Below the pieces are notes generated by a model. It saw only the letters and a program-made list of their open reading frames with translations, did no database searches and was not told the DNA's origin. A stretch of 11,537 nt of DNA from Candidatus Woesearchaeota archaeon. GTDB taxonomy: Archaea > Nanobdellota > Nanobdellia > Woesearchaeales > GW2011-AR4. Position numbers and translations under genes: made by a program. Location: contig JACPMT010000041.1 in assembly GCA_016185815.1 (NCBI GenBank), positions 1 through 11,537 of the forward strand. The letters are read 5' to 3'. Below, one piece after another: positions 5,327 to 11,537 of this stretch; position 1 is the first letter of the stretch; each line of letters opens with the position of its first letter.

Positions 5327-5337
5327 TGCGCTCACAC
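5274..5337. repeat. GC-rich short repeat in an AT-rich spacer
   Basis: Within an AT-rich spacer, the minus strand reads GTGAGCG then AGCGAAC twice: once closely spaced (GTGAGCGAAGCGAACG, ending at 5277) and once with an insertion (GTGAGCGCAATGG ... AGCGAAC). Composition differs sharply from the flanks. It could be a decayed dispersed repeat similar in style to the hairpins at 4136-4184. I see nothing else in 5225-5429. Confidence 0.45.
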
Positions 5338-5429
5338 CTCGCCTATTTATTTTGTATTTATTTTTGTTTTGATTAAGGAGTTTTTATTCATTGAATTTTT
5401 TATCTAATTATAATTTATTAAATCCGTCT

Positions 5430-8120
5430 TTATCCGCATGTTGCAACAACAAGCTTTACAGGCTTGCCGTTATAGACAACAATTCTTGTTACCTTGACTA
5501 AAGTGCCGCTGGCGCAGCTTACGCTTGCCTGTATCTCTGTTTTTGGCTGCGGAGCGCCTGAGGCGCATGCTACATAATATGTGGAATTGTAATCCCTGAG
5601 CCAGCCGGGCTGCGAGTTGTCGCATGCTGCCTTTGAAATTGCATCATAGAAAGTGCAGTTGTTTTTATTATCGCATGCTGCATAAACTATATTGCCGCTG
5701 GCATAGGTGCAGTCTGCCTCGCATGATGTGCCTGAAGCCAGATTAAAGTCAAGTGTTGCCTGCTGGCTTGATGAAAGCGCAATTGTTTTGGTGTTTGGCA
5801 CGTAATCAGGGTGCGAGACAACTAAACTGTAATTTCCGCAGCTTATCGGGCTTATTGAATAATTGCCCTGCTGGCTTGTTGTTGCTGATTTGACTGTTGT
5901 CAGGTTTTTCTTTGCGCTTACATCCGCATTTGCTATTGGCTCATTGTCTTGATTTTTGACAGTGCCTGAAATTGAGCCGTCGCAATCGCTGTCAGCGCAG
6001 TCTACCAGTCCATCGCCGTCATTGTCAAGGCCGTCAGTGCACGAGTAATTGCTTTCCGGCAATGGATTTAATGTCCATCCTGTGCCTGTGCCTGCGCATG
6101 CAACGCTTCCAAAATGCTTGCCAAGATGTGCTGCTTTAGTGCATTCATCCCATTTGCCAAGGTAGCACCACCATGCTGGATTGCCAGAGTCTGATAATTG
6201 TGCATCTCCTGTGCTCCATACGCAATCATTAAGGCTGCTCACGCACTCAGGGCCATAGTAGTCTGATTTATAAAACTCATTTGGATCGTCGCCGCAGCAG
6301 TTGCCTGTTGTTAATGCTGCCTTGTGAACATCTGTCTTGCCTGTGTTGTCAAAGCAAACTCCACCGCTTTCTGCTGTGCAGCCTGCATTGTTGCTGTTGA
6401 ACAGTTCTGCGCCATACGCTTTTCCAGCATCTTCAAATTTGCTTATGCTCCATGACCATGTGTAGCTGGGTGTCTGGTCTGAAGCGCAATTTAAGCACAC
6501 ATTGCTGTTTTCATCAGGACTTTTGCATGTTCCTCCTGCTGCATCGCAATAAGTTCCTGCTGCGCATTCTGTTGCGTCGCATGCATTTCTGCTGGAATAA
6601 CTGCATGCATTGCTTACGCAGCTTTCTGCAACACAGTTGCTTTGCACACAATTCGATGCTGTTTGGCAGCATCTTACTCCACTAGGGCCTGTTAGTGCTG
6701 CGCAGTCTGAATCTGCACAATCTTTCTTGCCGTCACAATCATTGTCCAAGCCATCTGCACATGCTGTTTCTGTTGTAGTTTTTGTTGAATCAAAAACTCC
6801 GGCTGCATTGTCGCATAAGGAATCGCCGCATTCCTTGTCTTTTGCATCGCCATCTGCATTTGTGCCTATTGCTGTGTCTACAGCAAAATCATTATGGCAA
6901 TAAGCTGGAGTGGCACCACAGCCCCATTCCTGCCTAAAGTAACGGTCATTTGAGCAATAGTTTGTTTCATAGTTTTGGCAGTCGTAAGCGCTTGAGGTAA
7001 ATGAAGCTCCTGATGCGCCATACTCTGTCAAAACAGTGCCTGAGCATGAGTCGGAATAAGCAGTGCCGGTGCAGCCAGTTAGCGTGCATGTGCTGTAGTC
7101 AGTCACAGTGCCTGCAACTGTGTACGCTGTTGAAGAGCCGTCGCTATCTGCGCTTGACTTGGTTGCGCAATCCTCTGTCACAGGGCTGTCTGTTGTTGAT
7201 GTGCATGAATTTGAGTTTGTTGTGACATAATAATCCTTCATTGGAGGCACTGACACAAATATGGTTCCTTCGCATTTGTTGTTGCATATGTCGCTTGAAT
7301 CGCAGTTTACACTTCCTGTGCCTGTGCATGTTGTTGTTGATGTGCAGGAATTTGTGTTTGTTGTTACGTAATAATCATACCATACTGAGTTCGGGTCAGT
7401 GCCGCATCCTGCTGTATTTCCTCCGCCAAGCCAAGCATCTGAGCTGTCGCAGTCTTGCGTTTGCGTTACAGAATATGTGCATGAGCCAGCAGAGCAGCCG
7501 TAATTCCTGTATTCTGAAGAGGCATCGTTGTCAACGCTGCCGCAAGTTGCTGTTTGAGTGTTGCCGCCGCCGTACCAAGCATCTAAGCTGTTGCAGTCCT
7601 GTACAGGCCCCCACTGGCAAAAGGAATTGCATCCTAGTACTATGTCGCCTAAGCAATTCGTTTGCCCGGGAAAGCATTGTCCTTGGTTGACGCAGTTTCC
7701 AGAGCAGTCAATATAGCCGCAAGCGCCGCATGGCTGCCCTGCATTTGAAACACAGCAAGAGCCGCAGTCTGCCGAGCAGGAACTGCAGGTTTCGGAACCT
7801 GAAACAGAACAAACTAACTGAGTACAAATACTATCACCGCAAAAATACGATTCATATGATTCAGAATAGGTGCTTCCGCAAACACCATCGCCGCAGCCTG
7901 AGCCGCAGCCTCCTCCTGAAGTGCCTGTGGTGCCGGTGCTTGTGCCTGTGCTAGTGCCGGAGCCGCCGCCTGCTTGGGTACTACCAGGATCACCTCCAGG
8001 ATCGCCTCCAGGATCACTATCCCCAGGACCTGCATCAGCATCAAAAGCAACAACAAAATTTAGAGAAGAAACTATAAGTATAAGAATTAAAAATAACATT
8101 ATGGTTTTAAGATTACCCAT
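5430..8120 (-). CDS. Large secreted Cys-rich modular surface protein
   Basis: 896 residues with about 78 Cys, so many disulphides are expected outside the cell. Residues 1-25 are a signal peptide (MGNLKTIM, hydrophobic core, FVVA before FDAD). Then come Gly/Pro/Asp repeats (about 32-46), a Gly/Ser/Thr linker (50-70), Cys clusters with CGDGVC and CGDSIC (76-99), and paired repeats DC.S.DAW.GGGNT (175-187, 223-235) and DYYVTTN.NSCTSTT (249-263, 296-310). Two MopE-like Ca-binding motifs of the form C.DGLDND.DG..DCADSDC follow (454-473, 694-713). Residues about 716-795 look like a carboxypeptidase-regulatory-like beta-sandwich (SGTVKNQDNEPIANADV), and a Cys-containing tail ends at 896. No C-terminal membrane anchor is seen. 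GAGGT lies 4 bases before the ATG, and the M23-like gene ends 34 bases upstream. Adhesion or envelope structure is likely; this is inference. Confidence 0.85.
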   Translation of the reverse strand: MGNLKTIMLFLILILIVSSLNFVVAFDADAGPGDSDPGGDPGGDPGSTQAGGGSGTSTGTSTGTTGTSGGGCGSGCGDGVCGSTYSESYESYFCGDSICTQLVCSVSGSETCSSCSADCGSCCVSNAGQPCGACGYIDCSGNCVNQGQCFPGQTNCLGDIVLGCNSFCQWGPVQDCNSLDAWYGGGNTQTATCGSVDNDASSEYRNYGCSAGSCTYSVTQTQDCDSSDAWLGGGNTAGCGTDPNSVWYDYYVTTNTNSCTSTTTCTGTGSVNCDSSDICNNKCEGTIFVSVPPMKDYYVTTNSNSCTSTTDSPVTEDCATKSSADSDGSSTAYTVAGTVTDYSTCTLTGCTGTAYSDSCSGTVLTEYGASGASFTSSAYDCQNYETNYCSNDRYFRQEWGCGATPAYCHNDFAVDTAIGTNADGDAKDKECGDSLCDNAAGVFDSTKTTTETACADGLDNDCDGKKDCADSDCAALTGPSGVRCCQTASNCVQSNCVAESCVSNACSYSSRNACDATECAAGTYCDAAGGTCKSPDENSNVCLNCASDQTPSYTWSWSISKFEDAGKAYGAELFNSNNAGCTAESGGVCFDNTGKTDVHKAALTTGNCCGDDPNEFYKSDYYGPECVSSLNDCVWSTGDAQLSDSGNPAWWCYLGKWDECTKAAHLGKHFGSVACAGTGTGWTLNPLPESNYSCTDGLDNDGDGLVDCADSDCDGSISGTVKNQDNEPIANADVSAKKNLTTVKSATTSQQGNYSISPISCGNYSLVVSHPDYVPNTKTIALSSSQQATLDFNLASGTSCEADCTYASGNIVYAACDNKNNCTFYDAISKAACDNSQPGWLRDYNSTYYVACASGAPQPKTEIQASVSCASGTLVKVTRIVVYNGKPVKLVVATCG
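7191..7376. repeat. 45-bp direct repeat within the Cys-rich gene
   Basis: Positions 7191-7235 and 7332-7376 match at 41 of 45 bases by hand alignment. They encode the two DYYVTTN(S/T)NSCTSTT segments. The high DNA identity suggests a fairly recent internal duplication or gene conversion. Confidence 0.7.
7984..8019. repeat. 12-bp tandem repeat encoding Asp-Pro-Gly-Gly
   Basis: Three units of CCAGGATCRCCT (the last imperfect) encode the GGDPGGDPG run after the signal peptide. Such an array can change length by slippage without breaking the frame, since 12 is divisible by 3. Confidence 0.7.
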
Positions 8121-8154
8121 ATTTACCTCTTTTTAAAGTATGTTAAAGTATATT

Positions 8155-9210
8155 CTAAACAGGTTCCAATATCGGGGCAGTTAGTCGCGGTGTAGTTAAC
8201 ATCATTTGCTCCAGCCGTGCTTTCATTGCAACTAATTCTTTGCTGCCGTCCCTTCGTGAGAGTATTGTGTGATATAAGTAAAATATGTCTCTATCTAATG
8301 TCACATCCATTCTCGACTGCAACTGCATAATTCTTTGTGGATGTATTTTATTGTAGTGTGGGAGGATTCCTAGGTATTCGTCAACTTCTTTCCTAAACTG
8401 CTTTGTAGCTATCACATATTCTCTGTCAAGCTGCTCATCATCCTTGACAGGGTAAGGAAGAGGTTTGCCTTGCCCCATTACAGAAAACTCTTCAGGGTTC
8501 TTAACATAAGGCGAAACTGTTTCACCGAGATAATGGTCCTGAGTCTTTGTTCCTTTTAAAAATGGATTAAAAGCAGGTCCAAAGAAGCTTGTATGTAAAT
8601 GAACATCGCGTGCACCAGCTCCCGTGTTTCCCATAATACCTATGCGTGTGAAACGATCAACACGTATTCCAATATAATGTTCTAGTATTTCAGCGAGATG
8701 CGAATAAAGAGAGATATATCCATTCCCATGAAGTACCCAAATCATGTTTCCACTTACTGGTTTATTTTCTACTTTCCCGTATAAAACTCCACCAGCTACA
8801 GGAGTGACATATGTTTCACGTTGACCCGAAAGAGGCCCATAATCAACTCCAGAAGCACCTGTTAGAGGATTTACAGGCGGTCTTAAATGACCATCAAAAT
8901 CTGCTCTTCTGCCGTCACTCCCTGGTGCGACTGCAGGAAATCTTCGATTAAGGATTCTTGTTGCAGGCTGTTTAAGCATATTTGAAATATCAAGCACAGG
9001 TTTAACAATATCATACATTTCAGGGCTTGCCTTATTACCCTGTATTCTTGCCGTTCGCAATAAAGCGTCCCAAAACCGTGGCGCCTCTCTCGCAAGAACA
9101 ACCAAAGCGTCCCTTCTGCCTAAAGTTGATTCAATTCTTTTCCTAACCGAATCAGGGATTTCCCTTGCTAACTGTTGTGCTCTTTCCTCTAACACTAAAG
9201 ATTGGCTCAT
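8155..9210 (-). CDS. M23 (LytM-like) peptidase homologue with degenerate zinc site
   Basis: 351 residues. Residues about 105-215 match the M23 metallopeptidase core: NPLTG (114-118, usually HPVTG), SGVDYG (120-125), TPVAGGVLYGKV, ISLYSHL (166-172), GIMGNTGAGARDVHLHTSFFG (from 191, HLH 204-206). D123 and H206 can serve as zinc ligands. The first ligand, normally the H of HxGxD, is Ala119 here, and the loop before it is shortened; H108 might substitute. Helical regions flank the core (1-90, 255-345). There is no signal peptide or membrane segment, so the protein looks cytoplasmic or released by another route. Its promoter has a CGAAAG BRE and TATA (9236-9250), with the start about 4 bases before the ATG. 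It ends 34 bases before the Cys-rich gene, so the two may share a transcript. Hydrolase activity is doubtful. Confidence 0.82.
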   Translation of the reverse strand: MSQSLVLEERAQQLAREIPDSVRKRIESTLGRRDALVVLAREAPRFWDALLRTARIQGNKASPEMYDIVKPVLDISNMLKQPATRILNRRFPAVAPGSDGRRADFDGHLRPPVNPLTGASGVDYGPLSGQRETYVTPVAGGVLYGKVENKPVSGNMIWVLHGNGYISLYSHLAEILEHYIGIRVDRFTRIGIMGNTGAGARDVHLHTSFFGPAFNPFLKGTKTQDHYLGETVSPYVKNPEEFSVMGQGKPLPYPVKDDEQLDREYVIATKQFRKEVDEYLGILPHYNKIHPQRIMQLQSRMDVTLDRDIFYLYHTILSRRDGSKELVAMKARLEQMMLTTPRLTAPILEPV

Positions 9211-9235
9211 TCCTTTTTTAATTTATTAATTACCC

Positions 9236-9250
9236 TTTTTAAATCTTTCG
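9236..9250 (-). promoter_or_regulatory. BRE and TATA promoter of the M23-like gene
   Basis: Minus-strand CGAAAG (BRE, 9245-9250) followed by ATTTAAAAA (9236-9244). The predicted start near 9214 lies just before the ATG at 9210. The divergent plus-strand promoter at 9391-9405 has the same CGAAAG. Confidence 0.6.
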
Positions 9251-9283
9251 GTTTTTACTAACTTTAAGTAGTGAATTTTATCT

Positions 9284-9340
9284 TTATAGAGAATTTTGAA
9301 AAATTTATTTTTTTACCATTTCATTCAAAGTTCTCTATAA
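9284..9340. repeat. Inverted repeat, element copy 3 (17-bp arms)
   Basis: TTATAGAGAATTTTGAA (9284-9300) pairs with TTCAAAGTTCTCTATAA (9324-9340), all 17 positions if one G-U pair is allowed, around a 23-base loop. That loop length equals copy 1, and the right halves share 18 identical bases. It sits between the divergent promoters of the M23-like gene and the small plus-strand gene. Confidence 0.85.
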
Positions 9341-9390
9341 AAAATATTATAAATTGATTCATTGAAGCTATTAATTTTTACATTTTCAGG

Positions 9391-9405
9391 CGAAAGGTTT
9401 ATATA
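9391..9405 (+). promoter_or_regulatory. BRE and TATA, leaderless promoter of the small plus-strand gene
   Basis: CGAAAGG followed by TTTATATA (9398-9405). The centre is about 26 bases before 9428, so transcription should start at or next to the ATG at 9429 or the ATG at 9423. This is the strongest-looking promoter in the window. Confidence 0.65.
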
Positions 9406-9422
9406 GTTGATTTTGTGCGATT

Positions 9423-9596
9423 ATGCATATGAAAGCAGTATTAGTTAAACCAGTTGGAAAATCTCTTGCAGAGGTTTTAATAGACAGATTAATTTTCAAA
9501 TCCCGTTCCGAGGTTTTAAAGGCTTTTGATGGCATGAGTTCCACTGAATACTTTAGGCATTTAAGAGACACCAGAGCCAAGCAAAAAACTTTTTAA
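9423..9596 (+). CDS. Small basic protein, possible ribbon-helix-helix antitoxin
   Basis: 57 residues from the ATG at 9423, or 55 from 9429 (MKAVLVKPVGKSLAEVL), which the promoter spacing slightly favours as a leaderless start. It is the only well-supported plus-strand gene. A beta-like start, the segment LIDRLIFKSRSEVLKAF and a basic C-terminal tail recall RHH/CopG-like antitoxins, where (K/R)SRSE(V/F) opens the second helix. The likeness is weak, and the family is not recognised with confidence. It converges on the PIN-domain gene and overlaps its last 36 bases tail to tail. Antitoxin and PIN toxin genes are usually side by side in the same direction, so this arrangement is odd. It could also be an unrelated small protein. 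Confidence 0.55.
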   Translation: MHMKAVLVKPVGKSLAEVLIDRLIFKSRSEVLKAFDGMSSTEYFRHLRDTRAKQKTF

Positions 9597-9878
9597 AGCT
9601 TCATGCCCAATAAACTTTGGCGTTCTTAACCCGTTCTTTTTATCTATCAAAGTAAAGACTTCTATGGCTTTTGGGTTCATCATTGTCTTTCTGTTGTCTG
9701 TAACTGCTTCTCTATTGGGATTTGCATTTATTTCGTCATTAATTATTTCAGAACCTAATACAGCATATTCTTTTTGTGGTTTTAGTTTCTCGTCAGCAAA
9801 AGATATTAAAATTTTAGCAACATCTTTTTTCTCTAAAGCCAAACCATAAATATTTGTGTCTAAAAGTATAATTTTCAT
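9561..9878 (-). CDS. PIN-domain (VapC-like) protein with internal deletion
   Basis: 105 residues, against roughly 130-170 for related PIN proteins. The N-terminus is a clear PIN start (MKIILLDTNIYGLAL, catalytic D7) followed by AVLGSEIINDEI (E44 or E49 as second acid). The C-terminus (VTDNRKTMMNPKAIEVF...NGLRTPKFIGHEALK) resembles the end of an archaeal PIN family with the fourth acidic site (D61). The central helices that normally lie between, including the third acidic residue, are missing after about residue 57. The reading frame stays open, so this looks like an in-frame internal deletion and probably an inactive ribonuclease. The ATG overlaps the stop of the TPR gene (ATGA, 9875-9878), suggesting coupled translation. 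Its 3' end overlaps the small plus-strand gene. Confidence 0.75.
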   Translation of the reverse strand: MKIILLDTNIYGLALEKKDVAKILISFADEKLKPQKEYAVLGSEIINDEINANPNREAVTDNRKTMMNPKAIEVFTLIDKKNGLRTPKFIGHEALKSFLLGSGVS

Positions 9879-10963
9879 CTTTTTGCCTCTTCCAGCAGCT
9901 TTTTGGTTTCCTCGTCCAAATCGTTGAGCTTGGCAGCTTTCTCAAAATTTTCAATCGCTTTTTCTTTTTGGCCAAGTTCTATATAAGCCTTGCCCAAGCC
10001 TTTGTAGGGCAGGTAATAATTAGGGTTTGAGTCAGCAGCCTTGTTGAATTCCTCGATTGACTTTTCATAATCTTTAAGGTAAACCAATGCAAAGCCGTAC
10101 AAGCTTAAGCTATTGCTGTGCGCCGGGTAAAAATTTGACAGTTTTGCATTTTTCTCGGAGTTCTCCGTGTCGCCTAAAAGATAGTAAAAGACAGACAATC
10201 CCTCATAAACAGGATTGCTTTTTACCAATGTCAGTACTTCATTAAACTCGTTTAATGCGTCTGTTTGCTTGCCTAAGCTCACATCCACAGTTCCCAATGT
10301 CATGCGGTTTGGCGCATAGTCGCCATTAAGCTCTACAGCCTTTTTCGCATTTTCAAGGGCTTTTGGCAAATCATTTTTTAAGAAATAAGATATTGCAATC
10401 TTCCTGTAGTGATGGCTGTTGTTTGGGTCATTTTTCAGCTTTTCCTCAGCCAGTCTTATTGCCTCGTCGTATAAGCCAAGCGCATTATAGGTGTTTATTA
10501 AATAAGAAACAACAGCATTATTGTTGGGATTTAACTCGTATGCCTGTTTCAGGTTAACGTAAGCTTTGTTGTAGTCCTCCATCCTGTAATAAGTCAGCCC
10601 TAGGCCATAAAAGGTGCGGAAATCCAGATATCCCAAATCAAAAGTTTTATTAAAAGTTTTTAATGCGTCTTGGTGTATACCCAATTGAAGATAGGAATGG
10701 CCAAGGTTTATGTAAGCATAGTAATTTTTTGGCTCTGACTCGATTATCTGCCTGTACTGCCTTATGGCTTCCACATAGTTGGCATTGTTATAAAGTTCAT
10801 TTGCCTGCTGCAATGCCTGGAAAGGATTCCCTGTTTTTGCAATTTGCCCTTTCTCCGCTGCTTCTTCCTTGTTTAAGGAGTTCAGCCATATCAAGACGAT
10901 GGCTACTATTGCAATTAGAATAAATATGACTATATTTTTCTGCCCAACCTCTTTTTTCCGCAT
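9875..10963 (-). CDS. Membrane-anchored TPR protein
   Basis: 362 residues. A basic start (MRKKEVGQKN) and one membrane helix (about 11-28, IVIFILIAIVAIVLIWL) are followed by about nine tetratricopeptide repeats from about 50 to 349. Typical signatures are A..LG..Y...G....A...F..A....P, e.g. AYINLGHSYLQLGIHQDAL and PYKGLGKAYIELGQKEKAI. TPR solenoids bind other proteins. With a single N-terminal helix the repeats should face either the cytoplasm or the cell exterior, and sequence alone does not decide which. A minus-strand TATA-like ATATTAAT (10989-10996) would place the start at or near the ATG. The PIN-domain gene overlaps its stop by 4 bases. A second TPR gene lies 111 bases upstream, so the pair may come from duplication of a TPR ancestor. 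A scaffold role for surface assembly is inference. Confidence 0.88.
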   Translation of the reverse strand: MRKKEVGQKNIVIFILIAIVAIVLIWLNSLNKEEAAEKGQIAKTGNPFQALQQANELYNNANYVEAIRQYRQIIESEPKNYYAYINLGHSYLQLGIHQDALKTFNKTFDLGYLDFRTFYGLGLTYYRMEDYNKAYVNLKQAYELNPNNNAVVSYLINTYNALGLYDEAIRLAEEKLKNDPNNSHHYRKIAISYFLKNDLPKALENAKKAVELNGDYAPNRMTLGTVDVSLGKQTDALNEFNEVLTLVKSNPVYEGLSVFYYLLGDTENSEKNAKLSNFYPAHSNSLSLYGFALVYLKDYEKSIEEFNKAADSNPNYYLPYKGLGKAYIELGQKEKAIENFEKAAKLNDLDEETKKLLEEAKR

Positions 10964-11074
10964 TTCTCAGTATCATTAATAGCCAAAGTATTAATATTTT
11001 TTCTTTTTTGTATTCCACAATTTTGTTACAAATTACTCATTTTTGGGTTGTCACAACCAATAAGATAAATAATT

Positions 11075-11537
11075 TTAATATAAGGATTCTAAAGGAGTAA
11101 CGTTTATTGGTGTTATCTCCTTAATCAAATCCAAATATTTCTTGGCATCTTGCTCATTTCCAGCTTTTGAATAGCATTCTGCCAATTTTTGATAGAAATC
11201 GGCGTATCCTGGATTAATATTGATGCTTTTCTTTAAGTTTGCTATTCCAAGGTTATAATTATTTAGATTGCAATAAGCAATACCTAAGCGATAGAATAGA
11301 AGTGGTTCCTCTGGATTCCTCCTTATTGCTTGGATAAGTACAGGAATGGCTTCAAGGGATTCATTTTGTTTTAGATAGCAGTACCCAAGAACTCCCAATG
11401 CTCTTGAATTTTTGTCAGTTAAAGTTACAGCGTTAACAAGATTTTTAAAGGCCTTGTCATACCTGCCTTCCTCGCATAGTTTCCTACTTTCTGTAACAAG
11501 TTTGCCATATTCGGAAGGGGAAGTTTGTTTTGTGTAA
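11075..11537 (-). CDS. TPR protein, C-terminal part (5' end outside window)
   Basis: The frame is open from the right edge to TAA at 11075; 153 residues are visible. An internal TTG at 11398 is not the start, because the upstream in-frame sequence (YGKLVTESRKLCEEGRYDKAFKNL...) is also TPR-like. About four repeats can be seen: KAFKNLVNAVTLTDKNSRA, LGVLGYCYLKQNESLEAI, FYRLGIAYCNLNNYNLGIA and FYQKLAECYSKAGNEQDAK. There is no membrane segment in the visible part. Function is general protein binding. The 111 bases between this gene and the next TPR gene hold a short 13-base palindrome (11046-11058) and otherwise nothing I can name. Confidence 0.85.
   Translation of the reverse strand, partial: YTKQTSPSEYGKLVTESRKLCEEGRYDKAFKNLVNAVTLTDKNSRALGVLGYCYLKQNESLEAIPVLIQAIRRNPEEPLLFYRLGIAYCNLNNYNLGIANLKKSININPGYADFYQKLAECYSKAGNEQDAKKYLDLIKEITPINVTPLESLY

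Noticed and set aside
6452..7690. Several plus-strand ORFs of 74-149 residues within the Cys-rich gene
   Set aside because: They are Cys/Leu/His-rich shadows of the minus-strand gene with no domain or ribosome site.
7921..8023. Possible CRISPR-like array from regular short repeats
   Set aside because: The repeats are 12-bp or smaller, in frame, and encode Gly/Asp/Pro and Gly/Thr/Ser linkers; there are no spacers.
9211..9422. Possible tRNA or structured RNA between the divergent genes
   Set aside because: The only stable pairing is the inverted repeat, which recurs elsewhere; no tRNA arms or T-loop motif are visible.
9386..9580. Minus-strand 64-residue ORF
   Set aside because: It is antisense to the small plus-strand gene and covers its promoter; no ribosome site or domain.
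10797..11018. Minus-strand 73-residue ORF overlapping the start of the TPR gene
   Set aside because: It runs in another frame over the membrane helix and first repeats of the TPR protein and shows no features of its own.
11046..11058. Palindrome GGTTGT-C-ACAACC between the TPR genes
   Set aside because: Short, single copy, with a one-base centre that cannot form a hairpin. It could be an operator, but nothing else supports it.

Overview
The window looks like a piece of a small-genome DPANN archaeon, most likely Woesearchaeota, Pacearchaeota or a close relative. This is inferred from the sequence and not confirmed by a marker gene. The signs are BRE/TATA promoters about 26 bases ahead of start codons (several genes look leaderless), GAGGT/GGTG ribosome sites, archaeal pilin-like N-termini, surface proteins rich in N-glycosylation sequons, a MopE-like Cys-rich surface protein, and AT-rich, tightly packed genes almost all on one strand. 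There are no rRNA, tRNA, CRISPR or transposase genes.

Layout, in the direction of transcription (right to left, minus strand). The right end holds the C-terminal part of a TPR protein, then a membrane-anchored TPR protein translationally coupled to a PIN-domain protein that has lost its middle. A small plus-strand gene with a textbook leaderless promoter converges on and overlaps the PIN gene. Then come an M23-like peptidase homologue with a degenerate zinc site and a very large secreted Cys-rich protein (896 aa). Positions 1920-5224 hold a surface-protein block: two paralogous small pilin-like proteins, then two larger pilin-like proteins with overlapping ends. A toxin-antitoxin-like module sits between the two small paralogues: a DUF4258 protein, a zinc-finger/AbrB hybrid and a second, frameshifted zinc-finger/AbrB copy. 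The left part has a winged-helix protein with a duplicated C-terminal repeat, a soluble helical-repeat protein ending in a TPR, and the start of a secreted protein with a TTG start codon that runs off the left edge.

The pilin-like proteins, the Cys-rich protein and the TPR/helical-repeat proteins plausibly serve cell-surface structures or adhesion, which would suit an episymbiotic archaeon; this is inference from context. The most striking non-coding signals are a four-fold TTATAA array at exact 10-bp spacing in the toxin-antitoxin promoter, and a family of long inverted repeats (TATAGAGAAYTTTGAA ... TTCAAARTTCTCTATA) present three times at two loci about 8 kb apart, always upstream of genes.
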